A stretch of DNA of 64,000 nt from Bacteroidales bacterium (GCA_024763075.1 JANTGF010000006.1:25634-89633); one strand, 5' to 3'; positions 26,817 to 36,978 are shown, numbered from the stretch's first letter. The notes: generated by a model not told the origin, from the letters alone. A program made the numbers and translations.

Positions 26817-28583
26817 ATGCAATCCAGGAGAATTTTATTAAAACTACACAAGTGGAGAGTCAGAAATATCGGAGACCACACTTTTATTATGATAATGAGT
26901 GCCGTTGTGGGAATTCTTGCAGGGATGGGTGCTGTTACCATCAAAAACCTGGTGCATCTTATTGAAAGTTTTTTGAGCAGTAATGTTGAGAACAAGTATT
27001 TATACCTGTTAATGCCTTTAACAGGATTGTTGCTGGTGGCTATTTTTGTGAAATATATACTTCGCAGGAAGGTTGATCATGGTATTCCAACGGTTCTGTA
27101 TTCAATCTCCAAACGTAACGGCAGGATTCAGCCTCATAATATTTTTTCTTCGGTAATTGCCAGCTCTTTAACTGTGGGCTTCGGTGGTTCTGTCGGATTG
27201 GAGGGTCCTACACTGGCAACCGGTGCAGCTATGGGATCGAATCTTGCACGGTTTCTGAATCTTAATTACAGGCAGGTGACATTATTGCTGGGTTGTGCAT
27301 CGGCCGGAGCAATGGCTGCTATTTTCAAGGCACCCATTGCAGCCATTGTTTTTGCACTGGAAGTGATCATGATTAATTTAACCATGACTTCTGTTATCCC
27401 GCTCCTTATTTCCTCCGTTAGTGGTGCCATTACATCTTATCTGTTCCTGGGACAGGATACTTTATATCCGGTGGAACTCATTGAACGTTTTAATTTATCC
27501 GATACTGTTTTTTATATCGGACTCGGAATTGTTACCGGCCTGGCATCCTTGTATTTTATTAAAGTATATATTTTTATTGCGGGTATTTTTGAAAAAATTC
27601 CTGCCTGGTACTCCAGAATGCTGGTTGGGGGATCTGTATTGGGTTTGTTGATTTTTCTTTTCCCATCGCTTTATGGTGAAGGTTATGAAATAATAAACAG
27701 TGCCCTTGAGGGAAACCTGTCTTTTCTAAATGAAAGTCCGTTTTTGAATGGCTCCGGGTCATCTTTTTTCGTGGTAATTGGAGTTTTACTTCTGATAATA
27801 TTATTGAAAGTGGTTGCTACCTCTGTCACTTTTGGTGCAGGTGGTATCGGAGGGGTATTCGCTCCTTCTCTTTTTGTAGGTTCGAATATAGGTATGTTCT
27901 TTGCCATGATCATGAATTATTTCGGGGCCAACCTCGATGAGAAAAATTTTGCAATGGTAGCAATGGGAGGCTTAATTTCAGGGGTGATCCATGCTCCGTT
28001 AACCGGGATTTTCCTTATAGCTGAAATTACAAGTGGTTATGAACTTCTGACACCATTAATGATTACAGCAACGATATCGTATGCTACGATCCGTTTATTT
28101 CAGCAAACTTCTGTTTATACTTATCAGCTTGCCAAAAGAGGGGAGTTGTTTACTCATGATCAGGATAAAACGGTACTTTCTCTGATGGAAGTTTCGGATT
28201 TGATTGAAATGAATTTTCATACAGTTCCTCCGGATGCCACCCTGGGTGACCTTGTGGAGGTGATTTCCAGATCACAACGAAATATTTTCCCGGTAGTTGA
28301 TGAAGATAAGCATTTACTGGGAGTTGTTTGGGTAAATGATATCCGGCATATTGTTTTTAAACCTGAACTTTATGATAAGGTTTATGTAAGAGACCTGATG
28401 TTCATGCCACAACCATCAATTAATCCAAAGGAATCTATGGAGGATGTGGCACATAAATTTCAGACATCCAATCATTATAATCTGCCTGTAATAGATGATA
28501 ACGGAACGTATATAGGGTTCGTCTCCAGGGCAAATGTCTTTTCAAAATACCGTTTATTAATTAAAGAGTTCTCAGAGGATTAG
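26817..28583 (+). CDS. CLC-type chloride channel/antiporter with CBS domains (first of tandem pair)
   Basis: From the ATG at 26817 the protein is 588 residues; an open frame from TTG at 26739 adds residues that lie over the promoter and are unlikely to be translated. The CLC core has GGSVGLEGPT (the position of the gating Glu is kept), GAAMGSNLARF, and GAGGIGGVFAPSLF. Two CBS motifs fill the last 130 residues (about 455-585). The Glu in GLEGP suggests proton-coupled exchange. The next gene is a close paralogue, 89 bp downstream. It acts in the inner membrane. Confidence 0.92.
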   Translation: MQSRRILLKLHKWRVRNIGDHTFIMIMSAVVGILAGMGAVTIKNLVHLIESFLSSNVENKYLYLLMPLTGLLLVAIFVKYILRRKVDHGIPTVLYSISKRNGRIQPHNIFSSVIASSLTVGFGGSVGLEGPTLATGAAMGSNLARFLNLNYRQVTLLLGCASAGAMAAIFKAPIAAIVFALEVIMINLTMTSVIPLLISSVSGAITSYLFLGQDTLYPVELIERFNLSDTVFYIGLGIVTGLASLYFIKVYIFIAGIFEKIPAWYSRMLVGGSVLGLLIFLFPSLYGEGYEIINSALEGNLSFLNESPFLNGSGSSFFVVIGVLLLIILLKVVATSVTFGAGGIGGVFAPSLFVGSNIGMFFAMIMNYFGANLDEKNFAMVAMGGLISGVIHAPLTGIFLIAEITSGYELLTPLMITATISYATIRLFQQTSVYTYQLAKRGELFTHDQDKTVLSLMEVSDLIEMNFHTVPPDATLGDLVEVISRSQRNIFPVVDEDKHLLGVVWVNDIRHIVFKPELYDKVYVRDLMFMPQPSINPKESMEDVAHKFQTSNHYNLPVIDDNGTYIGFVSRANVFSKYRLLIKEFSED

Positions 28584-28658
28584 ACCGGGTAAAGACATGA
28601 ATCTCATTTTACTGTAAATTTCCGGATAAATTTCAGCACTATTCGCTGAAATAATATT

Positions 28659-28666
28659 TACATTTG
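28659..28666 (+). promoter_or_regulatory. -7 element (TACATTTG) directly before the second CLC gene
   Basis: An exact TAnnTTTG octamer ends 7 bp before the ATG at 28673, the same spacing as at the first CLC gene. No TTTG is visible at -33. It suggests a separate, leaderless or near-leaderless transcript. Confidence 0.45.
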
Positions 28667-28672
28667 CGGCAA

Positions 28673-30442
28673 ATGAAAAAAACCGGGTTTTTTGATAAAA
28701 TTTATGACTGGAGGGTACATCATATCCCACCCAGGCAATTTTTATTGATCCTGAGTTTTATTGTTGGAATACTGAGCGGACTGGCAGCAGTTGTACTTAA
28801 AACTACCATTCATTATGTAAGCAGATTTCTTACCGGAGATTTTAGTTTTGACGTAAAGCTCTGGCATTTTGCTTTTCCTGTTGTCGGGATTGTTCTCACC
28901 GTTCTCTTTGCAAAATTTATTATCAAAGATAAACTGGGTCACGGGGTTTCAAGGATTTTATTCTCCATTTCCAAAAAGAGCAGCCTTTTAAAGTTTCATA
29001 ATAATTATTCTTCGATGATTGCCAGTACCCTTACCATAGGTACCGGTGGATCTGTTGGGTCAGAGGCCCCGATTGTACTGACAGGTGCTTCTCTGGGATC
29101 GTCTCTGGGCCGGTGGTTGAAACTGAACTACAAACAACGTACTTTATTGCTGGGTTGTGGAGCTGCCGGAGCCATTGCCGGAATCTTTCAGGCACCAATT
29201 GCTGGAGTGGTTTTTACGCTGGAGGTTTTGATGCTTAATCTTACACTGGCTTCCATTGTTCCTTTGCTTATTTCTTCGGTCACGGGTGCACTGGTGGCTT
29301 TTTTCCTCATGGGGAACAAGGTATTGTTTTCTTTTGTCCTTAAGGAAACATATGTTATGAATGACATCCCGTTTTATATTTTCCTGGGAATTTTTTCCGG
29401 TATGATTTCCTTTTATTTTACGAGAACCACCATGTTTGTTGAGAGTAGATTCAGTCAGATGAAAAGTTCTTTCTGGCGTATATTAACCGGTGGAATTGTA
29501 CTGGGAGGGCTGATATTTCTTTTTCCGGTGCTTTATGGCGAAGGTTATGAAACAATTTCCCTATTACTAAATGGTCAGGCTACTGAAATCCTGGAAAAAG
29601 GATGGGCTTTTTCATTCAATTCGGACCATAATTATTTGATGATTTATCTGGGGCTGATTATTGTTTTTAAAGTTATTGCTATGGCAACTACCACCGGTGC
29701 AGGCGGGGTGGGAGGGATCTTTGCTCCTTCTTTATTTACGGGTGGTTTTACGGGTTATTTTTTTGCTGGTGTGATAAATTTCATTCCGGGCATTCATCTT
29801 TCAGAAAGCAACTTTACACTTGCCGGAATGGCAGGATTAATGGCCGGTGTAATGCATGCCCCCCTGATGGGGATTTTTTTAATTGCAGAAATTACCGGGG
29901 GGTATGGATTGTTGATCCCCCTTATCATAACATCTACCGTCTCATATTTAACCATTATGTATTTTGAACCCCATTCTATTTATACCAAAAGACTGGCAAG
30001 GAGGGGAGAGCTAATCACCCATAATAAAGATGAAGCTGTACAAACTTTAATGAACTGGAGGTCGGAAATAGAAAAGGATCTTTCAACTGTTCACCCTGAA
30101 GATACATTGGGGGATCTTGTAAAAACAATTTCCAGGTCAAAAAGAAATATTTTTCCGGTAATTGATGAAGAGAACTCATTGAAAGGAGTTGTACTGCTGG
30201 ATAATATCAGGGATGTGATTTTTAATCAGGAAATGTATGAAACTACTATTGTCAGTGATCTGATGATTATGCCACCGGCAACTATATCAATGAATGATAC
30301 AATGGGAGGAGTTTTTGAGAAATTTAAAGTGACCGATGCCTGGAATCTTCCGGTTATTAAGGATGGAAAATATATTGGTTTTCTTTCAAAATCCAGGATT
30401 TTTTCTGCTTATAGAAAAATATTAATGGAGGTTTCAGACTGA
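28673..30442 (+). CDS. CLC-type chloride channel/antiporter with CBS domains (second of tandem pair)
   Basis: The protein is 589 residues from the ATG at 28673; the TTG at 28664 overlaps the promoter element. It parallels its neighbour along the full length: GTGGSVGSEAPIV (gating Glu kept), GASLGSSLGRW, GAGGVGGIFAPSLF and a C-terminal CBS pair (about 455-585) with RSKRNIFPVIDEE. The two genes probably arose by tandem duplication and have diverged, so their ions or regulation may differ; heterodimers are also possible. CBS domains usually sense adenine nucleotides. Confidence 0.92.
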   Translation: MKKTGFFDKIYDWRVHHIPPRQFLLILSFIVGILSGLAAVVLKTTIHYVSRFLTGDFSFDVKLWHFAFPVVGIVLTVLFAKFIIKDKLGHGVSRILFSISKKSSLLKFHNNYSSMIASTLTIGTGGSVGSEAPIVLTGASLGSSLGRWLKLNYKQRTLLLGCGAAGAIAGIFQAPIAGVVFTLEVLMLNLTLASIVPLLISSVTGALVAFFLMGNKVLFSFVLKETYVMNDIPFYIFLGIFSGMISFYFTRTTMFVESRFSQMKSSFWRILTGGIVLGGLIFLFPVLYGEGYETISLLLNGQATEILEKGWAFSFNSDHNYLMIYLGLIIVFKVIAMATTTGAGGVGGIFAPSLFTGGFTGYFFAGVINFIPGIHLSESNFTLAGMAGLMAGVMHAPLMGIFLIAEITGGYGLLIPLIITSTVSYLTIMYFEPHSIYTKRLARRGELITHNKDEAVQTLMNWRSEIEKDLSTVHPEDTLGDLVKTISRSKRNIFPVIDEENSLKGVVLLDNIRDVIFNQEMYETTIVSDLMIMPPATISMNDTMGGVFEKFKVTDAWNLPVIKDGKYIGFLSKSRIFSAYRKILMEVSD

Positions 30443-30481
30443 GAGGGAAGATATTTTCTTTTTTTCTGTGTTATTTAAATT

Positions 30482-30489
30482 TATCTTTG
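30482..30489 (+). promoter_or_regulatory. -7 element (TATCTTTG) of glyA
   Basis: This exact TAnnTTTG octamer lies 114 bp before the glyA ATG and would give a leader of roughly 105 nt. A T-rich tetramer stands at the -33 position. Confidence 0.45.
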
Positions 30490-30602
30490 CTTTTGTTTTG
30501 ATGAATCCGGGGAAATGTTTTGGCGGGATTTTTGCTTTACTGGCAAAAATCATATCAAAATCAACTTGCAGAATATCAAATAGATAACTAATTTCTAAAC
30601 TT

Positions 30603-31883
30603 ATGAAAAGAGACACACAGGCCTTTGCACTTATCGAACAGGAAAATCAACGTCAACTGAATGGAATAGAGTTAATCGCTTCTGAGAACTTTGTTAGTCC
30701 TCAGGTACTTGAAGCAATGGGCTCTGTGCTGACAAATAAATACGCTGAGGGTTATCCGGGACATCGTTACTACGGAGGATGTGAAATTGTTGACAAGACG
30801 GAACAGCTTGCCATTGACCGTTTAAAACAACTATATGGTGCTGAATTTGCCAATGTACAGCCACATTCTGGTGCACAGGCTAATGCTGCAGTTTTCCTAA
30901 CTGTTTTAAATCCGGGGGATACTTTTTTGGGACTGAACCTTTCCCACGGGGGGCATTTGTCTCATGGATCTCCGGTAAATTTGTCAGGAATTCTTTACAA
31001 TCCGGTTCCTTATGGTTTGAATGAAGAAACCGGTTTGATTGATTATGATCAGATGGAGCAAATTGCCCTCAAAGAAAAACCAAAACTTATTGTGGGAGGT
31101 GCCTCTGCATATTCCCGTGACTGGGATTATAAGAGAATGCGTGAAATAGCTGACAGGGTAGGAGCATTACTTATGATCGATATGGCTCACCCGGCAGGTT
31201 TGATAGCTGCCGGATTGCTGGATAACCCACTGGAATATGCACATATAGTGACGTCAACAACACACAAAACTTTAAGAGGCCCAAGAGGAGGAATCATCCT
31301 TTTAGGCAAAGATTTTGATAATCCATGGGGGAAAGCAACAAAAAAAGGAGTAATCAGAAAAATGTCTTCTTTACTTAATTCAGGTGTTTTCCCGGGTACA
31401 CAGGGTGGCCCGCTGGAGCATGTGATTGTTTCAAAAGCGGTGGCTTTTGGTGAGGCTTTACTCCCGGAGTTCAAAGATTATCAGAAGCAGGTAAGAAAGA
31501 ATGCACAGGCAATGAGTGATTCCTTTATAAAACGGGGTTATAAAGTAGTTTCCGGTGGAACCGATAATCATTCCATGCTGATTGATCTCAGAACAAAAGT
31601 GCCTGAAATTACCGGAAAACAGGTCGAAAATGCCCTGGTTAAGGCGCATATAACACTGAATAAAAATATGGTGCCATTCGATAGCAGATCTCCTTTCCAG
31701 ACTTCCGGTGTGCGTATTGGAACACCTGCAATTACCACAAGAGGAGTGAAAGAGGATTTGATGGATCCGATAGTTGAATTGATAGACAGGGTAATTCTTG
31801 ATATAGAAAACGAAAAAACTCTTTCTGAGGTGGGTGCCGAGGTGAATAAATTAATGACCGGGTTTCCGTTATTTGCATATTAA
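30603..31883 (+). CDS. glyA: Serine hydroxymethyltransferase
   Basis: This 426-residue PLP enzyme interconverts serine and glycine with tetrahydrofolate in the cytosol. The N-terminus reads [10 protein letters not shown], then [14 protein letters not shown], the PLP lysine in [14 protein letters not shown] (Lys222), and [12 protein letters not shown] and [11 protein letters not shown] toward the C-terminus. Length is standard for bacterial SHMT. It is a single gene with its own promoter. Confidence 0.97.
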   Translation: MKRDTQAFALIEQENQRQLNGIELIASENFVSPQVLEAMGSVLTNKYAEGYPGHRYYGGCEIVDKTEQLAIDRLKQLYGAEFANVQPHSGAQANAAVFLTVLNPGDTFLGLNLSHGGHLSHGSPVNLSGILYNPVPYGLNEETGLIDYDQMEQIALKEKPKLIVGGASAYSRDWDYKRMREIADRVGALLMIDMAHPAGLIAAGLLDNPLEYAHIVTSTTHKTLRGPRGGIILLGKDFDNPWGKATKKGVIRKMSSLLNSGVFPGTQGGPLEHVIVSKAVAFGEALLPEFKDYQKQVRKNAQAMSDSFIKRGYKVVSGGTDNHSMLIDLRTKVPEITGKQVENALVKAHITLNKNMVPFDSRSPFQTSGVRIGTPAITTRGVKEDLMDPIVELIDRVILDIENEKTLSEVGAEVNKLMTGFPLFAY

Positions 31884-32001
31884 AAAAAATAGTTTTTTGA
31901 AAACTTTTTGAAGATCTTAGCGTAAATGTATTTAACAGGTTTTCCGGCGTTGCATCGGGGAAGAATTATTTTTTCCCGGGCTTGAAAAATTTTAGAAAAA
32001 A

Positions 32002-32406
32002 TTGGAACAAAAGAAAAGAAAAATATTTGTTATTGATGATGACCCACTTGTTTTAACCCTGGTTAAAAAAAGCCTGGAAGAGGATTCAATGGAGGTTATT
32101 ACCTTTCATTATGGTGAGGAATTGTTGAATCATTTTGATAAACACCCCGACCTGATCATCCTCGACTATCTTTTTCATAGTAAGGAGAGGGATAATGTGA
32201 TGGATGGGAAGGAAATTTTTGAAAGAATCAGGGAAATTAATAATGAGGTTCCGGTTATAATGTTGTCAGGACAGGAAGATGGAGATGTAGTGCTGGAACT
32301 GGCACGTATGGGTATTGTGGATTATGTAATTAAGGATGATATGTTAATCCAAAACCTTAAAGAAGTTATAAAAGAGGTATTTGAACCTGATAACAGCCAC
32401 GACTAA
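32002..32406 (+). CDS. Single-domain response regulator (receiver only)
   Basis: This 134-residue protein is one receiver domain with the acidic pair in VIDDDPL, phospho-acceptor Asp in LIILDYLF, the switch Ser in MLSGQED and a Lys in VIKDD. No output domain follows. The start is TTG at 32002, since an in-frame TAG stands two codons upstream and the next ATG would remove the first strand and the acidic pair. A CheY-like relay is likely. No kinase is adjacent. Confidence 0.82.
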   Translation: MEQKKRKIFVIDDDPLVLTLVKKSLEEDSMEVITFHYGEELLNHFDKHPDLIILDYLFHSKERDNVMDGKEIFERIREINNEVPVIMLSGQEDGDVVLELARMGIVDYVIKDDMLIQNLKEVIKEVFEPDNSHD

Positions 32407-32454
32407 TCTTCGGAGATATTTTCTCGTTTAGCATATTTGTTTTAGCTTTACTTT

Positions 32455-33219
32455 ATGGAATGGTATATTTATCCCGCCATTATTGCAGTGGGTATGCTGG
32501 CAGGTTTTATTAATACGCTTGCCGGTAGCGGTTCTTTACTTACATTGCCCTTTCTAATGTTTCTGGGTCTTCCGGCAAATGTAGCGAACGGAACCAACCG
32601 GATTGCCATTTTACTGCAAAATGTGGTTGGGGTTAGTAGTTTTCACCAACAAAAGGTTCTTAAGGTTAATTACGGGATCCGGCTGGGTCTGCCAGCAGTT
32701 ATTGGTTCACTTATTGGTGCAGTAATTGCAGTGCAGCTGAATAATGATGTAATGAGCTATGTCATTGGCTTTTTGCTCATTTTCATGTTTTTTATTATAA
32801 TTCTGAAACCGGATCAATGGATTAAAGCCCAGTCAGATCATGTGCCTGAAAAACCTTCCTGGCTGCAAATTGTAATTTTTTTCTTCATCGGATTGTATGG
32901 TGGATTTATACAGGCAGGAGTCGGGTTTTTTCTTCTTGCGGGCCTGGTAATGGGTGCAGGACTTGATCTTGTAAGGGCAAATGCAGTAAAAGTTTTAATC
33001 GTACTCCTATATACTCCTTTTGCATTAGTAATTTTTATTTACCATCATCAGGTTGATTATGTACTTGGGTTGACCCTTGCCGCAGGTAACATGCTGGGTG
33101 CCTTCGTAGGTTCCAGAGTTGCTGTAAGCTGGGGACCTAAGTTCGTCAGAATCATATTGCTTCTGGCAATCCTGGGTTCCTCAATGAAACTACTGGGCGT
33201 TTTTGATCTTTTATTTTGA
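32455..33219 (+). CDS. TauE/SafE-family permease
   Basis: This 254-residue membrane protein has about eight hydrophobic segments and the family features GFINTLAGSGSLLTLP near the N-terminus and GGFIQAGVGFFLLAGLV in the second half. Members export or import sulfite, sulfonates or other organic anions; substrate is unknown. It lies 48 bp downstream of the receiver gene on the same strand and ends 9 bp from the convergent tonB stop. Confidence 0.88.
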   Translation: MEWYIYPAIIAVGMLAGFINTLAGSGSLLTLPFLMFLGLPANVANGTNRIAILLQNVVGVSSFHQQKVLKVNYGIRLGLPAVIGSLIGAVIAVQLNNDVMSYVIGFLLIFMFFIIILKPDQWIKAQSDHVPEKPSWLQIVIFFFIGLYGGFIQAGVGFFLLAGLVMGAGLDLVRANAVKVLIVLLYTPFALVIFIYHHQVDYVLGLTLAAGNMLGAFVGSRVAVSWGPKFVRIILLLAILGSSMKLLGVFDLLF

Positions 33220-33228
33220 GTCCGTTGG

Positions 33229-34134
33229 TTATTGCAAAAGGAAATGATAAGTTATGGTTCCCTTTTGAAATGCCGGTGCATCCGGGTTTTTGTCAAAGCG
33301 TGCAGCAAGGGCTGCTTTTCTTGCAGCTTTTAAGAGATTTTCATCCAGAGTAGTGGACCCCTTGATACCAGGTGTAGCTTTTGTTACTTTACCGTTCCTG
33401 TCAACTGTTACTTCGACAACCACAATCCCTTCTACCTGATAATTGTATTCAGGTTTGGGTAATGACTGAGGAGTTCTGCCTTTAAGGCTGTATGAAATCC
33501 CTTCATTTCCATAACCCTTTCCTGTGTAGTTTTTTGATTCGGTTGAACCGTTTTCTCTTCCCTGATTTCCATTCCCTGAAGTAATTCCTTCTCCTGTACT
33601 TTTGTTGTCAGCAGCACTTTTGCCTGAAGAAAAAGCATTCCGGGTGCGGTTTTTAATCTCATCAATTCTTTTTTGTTCCTCTTCCCTTTTTTTTCTTTCA
33701 ATTTCTTCCTGACGTTTTCTTTCCAGCTCCTCCTGTCTCTTTCTTTCAAGTTCCTCCTGCTTTTTTCTTTCTGCTTCCACTTCTTTGGGGTCCGGCTCTT
33801 TGGGTTTTATTTTTTCTTTCTTTGTGGGAATGGCTACAGTTTCTTCTATATCCTGAGTTAATACCTCTTCTTTTGCGGGTTCAGGTGTTGTTACAACCGG
33901 TGCAGAGGGTGGAGGAGTAGATTTTTCCTGAGCTTTTTTTTGTGGGGTTCTGGCTTCCGAAGGTTCTATTAAACCGCTGCCTTGTTCTTCTGTTCCAAAA
34001 TTTATTAAAATACCTTCTTCTTCAGGTAAAGGGAGAGGGGTGGTAAAGCCAAAAAAAATCAAAATTATCACCAGAACTAAATGAAATAAAATAGTTCCCA
34101 ACAATCCTCTTTTATGTTCAATAAAATAATTCAA
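33229..34134 (-). CDS. tonB: TonB-family energy transducer
   Basis: This 301-residue protein has an N-terminal membrane anchor (about 12-32), a Pro/Glu/Lys-rich spacer with a run of ERKRQEELERKRQ-type heptads (about 115-165), and a C-terminal TonB domain (about 225-300) with VVVEVTVDRNGKV and ending ITYHFLLQ. It transmits ExbB/ExbD proton-motive energy to outer-membrane TonB-dependent receptors. Its start codon adjoins the exbD stop. The long EK-rich helix is an unusual spacer. Confidence 0.9.
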   Translation of the reverse strand: MNYFIEHKRGLLGTILFHLVLVIILIFFGFTTPLPLPEEEGILINFGTEEQGSGLIEPSEARTPQKKAQEKSTPPPSAPVVTTPEPAKEEVLTQDIEETVAIPTKKEKIKPKEPDPKEVEAERKKQEELERKRQEELERKRQEEIERKKREEEQKRIDEIKNRTRNAFSSGKSAADNKSTGEGITSGNGNQGRENGSTESKNYTGKGYGNEGISYSLKGRTPQSLPKPEYNYQVEGIVVVEVTVDRNGKVTKATPGIKGSTTLDENLLKAARKAALAARFDKNPDAPAFQKGTITYHFLLQ

Positions 34135-34527
34135 CTAACGGGGGCTTGTAGCCAAAATTAATTTATAGTTATTACTTTTAGCAATATTCATAATCTTTAC
34201 AACATATTTTAAAGGAACATTTTCATCTGCATGTAAAGAAATATAGGTCTCGGGGTTATTACCAAGTTTTTTAACCAGTACGGATTCAATATTATTGAAA
34301 GCAACCGGTTGGTCTTCCACATAATAGTTCAGATCCTTTGTTATTGAAACAGTTGTAAGTGGTTTCGCAGAAGTTTGGTGTTTACTTTGCGGAAGGAGTA
34401 ACTTTAAAGCTGTCGGATGAATCAATGTGGAAGTGATCATAAAAAAGATAAGCAACAGGAACACGATATCTGTCATCCCCGACATGCTGAAAGCAACACT
34501 TACTTTATTTCTTGATTGAATGGCCAT
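34135..34527 (-). CDS. exbD: ExbD/TolR-family biopolymer transport protein
   Basis: This 130-residue protein has one N-terminal membrane helix with the proton-relay Asp in SGMTDIVFLLLIFFMI, followed by a periplasmic domain ending in SNNYKLILATSPR. The Asp is the residue essential for motor function in the family. It is the middle gene of exbB-exbD-tonB, with no gap to tonB and 31 bp after exbB. Confidence 0.92.
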   Translation of the reverse strand: MAIQSRNKVSVAFSMSGMTDIVFLLLIFFMITSTLIHPTALKLLLPQSKHQTSAKPLTTVSITKDLNYYVEDQPVAFNNIESVLVKKLGNNPETYISLHADENVPLKYVVKIMNIAKSNNYKLILATSPR

Positions 34528-34558
34528 AGGTTTGAGTTTTAATCAAAGTAAGTTGAAT

Positions 34559-35257
34559 TTAACTGACAGGTTCATTTAACAGGTCAATAAACTCTGAAGT
34601 CCTTGCCTCCAGTACAAACACTACCTTTTCAACTTTTGCTACCAGGATATTATAGGCAAAATAGGCAATTATCCCAACAATGAGACCTGCTACAGTTGTT
34701 ACCATAGCGGTGTAGATTCCGTTCGAAAGCAGAGAAACATTAATGTTATTTCCGGCAGCTGACATATCATAAAAAGCAATGATCATTCCCATTACCGTTC
34801 CCAGAAAACCGATCATTGGAGCGCCACCTGCTACGGTTGCCAGGGTTGGCAATCCTTTTTCCAGTTTATAGATTTCCAGTCTTCCTACATTTTCAAGTGC
34901 AGCATTCACATCCCTTATAGGTCTGCCGATCATTTTGATTCCCTTTTCCATCATTTTCGAAACCGGATTATCATGGGAATTACACAAGGCCAGTGCTGCA
35001 TCAACTTTCCCATCATGGATATAATCTTTGATCCGGTTCATAAATTGTTTGTCTTCTTTCTGGGCTTGTCTGATTACAAAATAGCGTTCAAAAAAGATAT
35101 AAACTGCGATAATAGATAAGATTAGGATGGGGATCATTACCCAGCCGCCTTTAAAAGCCAGTTCCCAGAAACGTAAAGTCACTTCTCCCTGTTCTCCTGC
35201 CGCTTCTGCGGTTTGTTCTGCCAATTGGATTTGATTGATGAAAAAGAGTAAGTTCAT
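34559..35257 (-). CDS. exbB: ExbB/TolQ/MotA-family proton channel protein
   Basis: This 232-residue protein has three membrane helices: GGWVMIPILILSIIAVYIFF (about 37-56), then the conserved pair with LATVAGGAPMIGFLGTVMGMI and AMVTTVAGLIVGIIAYFAYN. The GFLGTVxGM and TTVAGLIVGI motifs are typical. A short N-terminal stretch before the first helix could be periplasmic. First gene of the exbB-exbD-tonB operon. Confidence 0.93.
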   Translation of the reverse strand: MNLLFFINQIQLAEQTAEAAGEQGEVTLRFWELAFKGGWVMIPILILSIIAVYIFFERYFVIRQAQKEDKQFMNRIKDYIHDGKVDAALALCNSHDNPVSKMMEKGIKMIGRPIRDVNAALENVGRLEIYKLEKGLPTLATVAGGAPMIGFLGTVMGMIIAFYDMSAAGNNINVSLLSNGIYTAMVTTVAGLIVGIIAYFAYNILVAKVEKVVFVLEARTSEFIDLLNEPVS

Positions 35258-35293
35258 GTTTAATTTATGTTTTATTTATATAATTAACCAACT

Positions 35294-35328
35294 AAAAAAC
35301 GGGATATAAAATTAATTATTATATCCCG
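35294..35328 (-). terminator. Terminator after nhaD
   Basis: A perfect 10-bp stem, CGGGATATAA pairing with TTATATCCCG (35300-35309 with 35319-35328), is followed on the minus strand by six T. It sits 16 bp past the nhaD stop and separates nhaD from the exbB operon. Confidence 0.8.
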
Positions 35329-35343
35329 TCCGTAAAAATCATT

Positions 35344-36759
35344 TTAATTTACGAGTCCGAACATCAGATAAAAGACAGCGGCACCTCCAAGATAACCTAA
35401 CAAAGCCAGCAGACTGATCTTTTTCAGGTACCAGATGAAATCAATTTTTTCAAGCCCCATTGCTGCTACACCGGCAGCAGAACCAATAATCAGGATACTT
35501 CCACCAGTACCGGCGGTATATGCCAGAAACTCCCAGAATGCGCCATCCTGTACAAAGAATTTCCCATATTCCTGGGCAGCCGGGTCAGTAATCATATTAA
35601 GAGCTACTTCTGTATGTACAGGATACATACCCATTGCACCCGCAACCAGAGGTACATTATCGACTACGGATGATAATACACCTATCGCCAGGTCAATTAA
35701 ATATATATTATGTAAATGTTCATCAAGATATTCTGCGAGAAGTTGTAAATGCCCGGCTGACTGTAAGCTGGCAACAGCGGTTAAGATTCCTAAAAAGAAA
35801 AGGATGGTTGGAATCTCCACCTTTTTAAGAACTCCTGTAATGGTGAACTTTTGTTTGAAATCATGAGGCCTATTCTTATGCATCAAATCAGTAATCACCC
35901 ACATTACACCCAAACCTAAAAGCATGCCCATATAGGGAGGAAGATGAGTAAAAGTTTTGAAAACAGGCACAAACAATAAAGAACCAACACCCAGGAAAAA
36001 CATGAAATTCCGGACATTCTTGCTGTGACCATCATCTCCGTTATCAATAACTTCAGGCTTGGTAACATGTCCTTTCAGGGTAAAGGTGAGCAAAGTTAAA
36101 GGTAATAACATAGTGACCAGACTCGGCAGGAAGACATCAATAACAATACGTGCAGTAGTTACCTGTCCACCAATCCAGAGCATAATTGTAGTGACGTCAC
36201 CAATGGGTGACCAGGCGCCTCCTGCATTTGCAGCAATAACTACCATACTTACAAAAAACCAGCGATCTTTTTGATCGTCAATGAGTTTCCGGAGTAAGGC
36301 AATGATAACAATTGTAGTGGTAAGATTATCCAGTGCAGCTGACATGAAAAAAGTAATTATACTTATTATCCAAAGAAGCTTAACTCTGTTGGTGGTTTTA
36401 ATTTTATCGGTGATGACTTTAAAACCTTCATGTGTATCAACATTCTCAACTATGGTCATTGCACCAAGCAGGAAAAACAAAATCTCAGAAATTTCTCCCA
36501 GGTGATGAATAAGTTCATATTCAACAATGAAATGTCTGATTTGCGTAATGGTATCATAATGGGCAGCTTCGGGAGTGTTTTTTAAATACTCGTGAAAAGA
36601 CTCCAGTCCCGGGACAATTTCATGGGCACCAAAAATATACAATACCCAGATTAAAGTGCCCAGAATCAGGGCTGAAGCTGCTTTATCAACTTTAAGCGGA
36701 TGTTCAAGAGCAATTGCAGTGTACCCAAGAACAAAAATTACAATCATTGCAATAAACAT
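35344..36759 (-). CDS. nhaD: NhaD-type Na+/H+ antiporter
   Basis: This 471-residue inner-membrane protein has twelve or thirteen hydrophobic segments. It matches the NhaD/ion-transporter superfamily: MSAALDNLTTTIVIIALL, ANAGGAWSPIGDVTTIMLWIGG and SVVDNVPLVAGAMG each hold the conserved D/N and PxGD/DNVP motifs for cation binding. It exports Na+ (or Li+) in exchange for H+ and fits a saline habitat. Flanked by terminators on both sides, so it is a single-gene unit. Confidence 0.9.
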   Translation of the reverse strand: MFIAMIVIFVLGYTAIALEHPLKVDKAASALILGTLIWVLYIFGAHEIVPGLESFHEYLKNTPEAAHYDTITQIRHFIVEYELIHHLGEISEILFFLLGAMTIVENVDTHEGFKVITDKIKTTNRVKLLWIISIITFFMSAALDNLTTTIVIIALLRKLIDDQKDRWFFVSMVVIAANAGGAWSPIGDVTTIMLWIGGQVTTARIVIDVFLPSLVTMLLPLTLLTFTLKGHVTKPEVIDNGDDGHSKNVRNFMFFLGVGSLLFVPVFKTFTHLPPYMGMLLGLGVMWVITDLMHKNRPHDFKQKFTITGVLKKVEIPTILFFLGILTAVASLQSAGHLQLLAEYLDEHLHNIYLIDLAIGVLSSVVDNVPLVAGAMGMYPVHTEVALNMITDPAAQEYGKFFVQDGAFWEFLAYTAGTGGSILIIGSAAGVAAMGLEKIDFIWYLKKISLLALLGYLGGAAVFYLMFGLVN

Positions 36760-36844
36760 GGGAGTAAAATTTAATTAGAGTTAGTATTATTAAAATTTTT
36801 CGCAAAGAAAGCTATTTTTACTGAAACCCCATCTGTTTAATAAG

Positions 36845-36890
36845 AAAAAAAAAAGCAAACTTATTTGTTCATTTTATAAGAAAAGTTTGC
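36845..36890 (-). terminator. Terminator after tamB
   Basis: An 8-bp stem (GCAAACTT with AAGTTTGC, 36855-36862 with 36883-36890) is followed on the minus strand by ten T residues. It lies about 90 bp beyond the tamB stop. Confidence 0.75.
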
Positions 36891-36978
36891 ATTATAAGCG
36901 ATAATATTTTACATAACGCATTAATATTTAGTTGATTTTGTATTTTTCAGCAAGCCCTAACCTAAACCCCGGATGAGA

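Noticed and set aside
33432..33749. 105-residue Lys/Arg-rich frame inside tonB
   Set aside because: It is an out-of-frame shadow of the low-complexity spacer of TonB.
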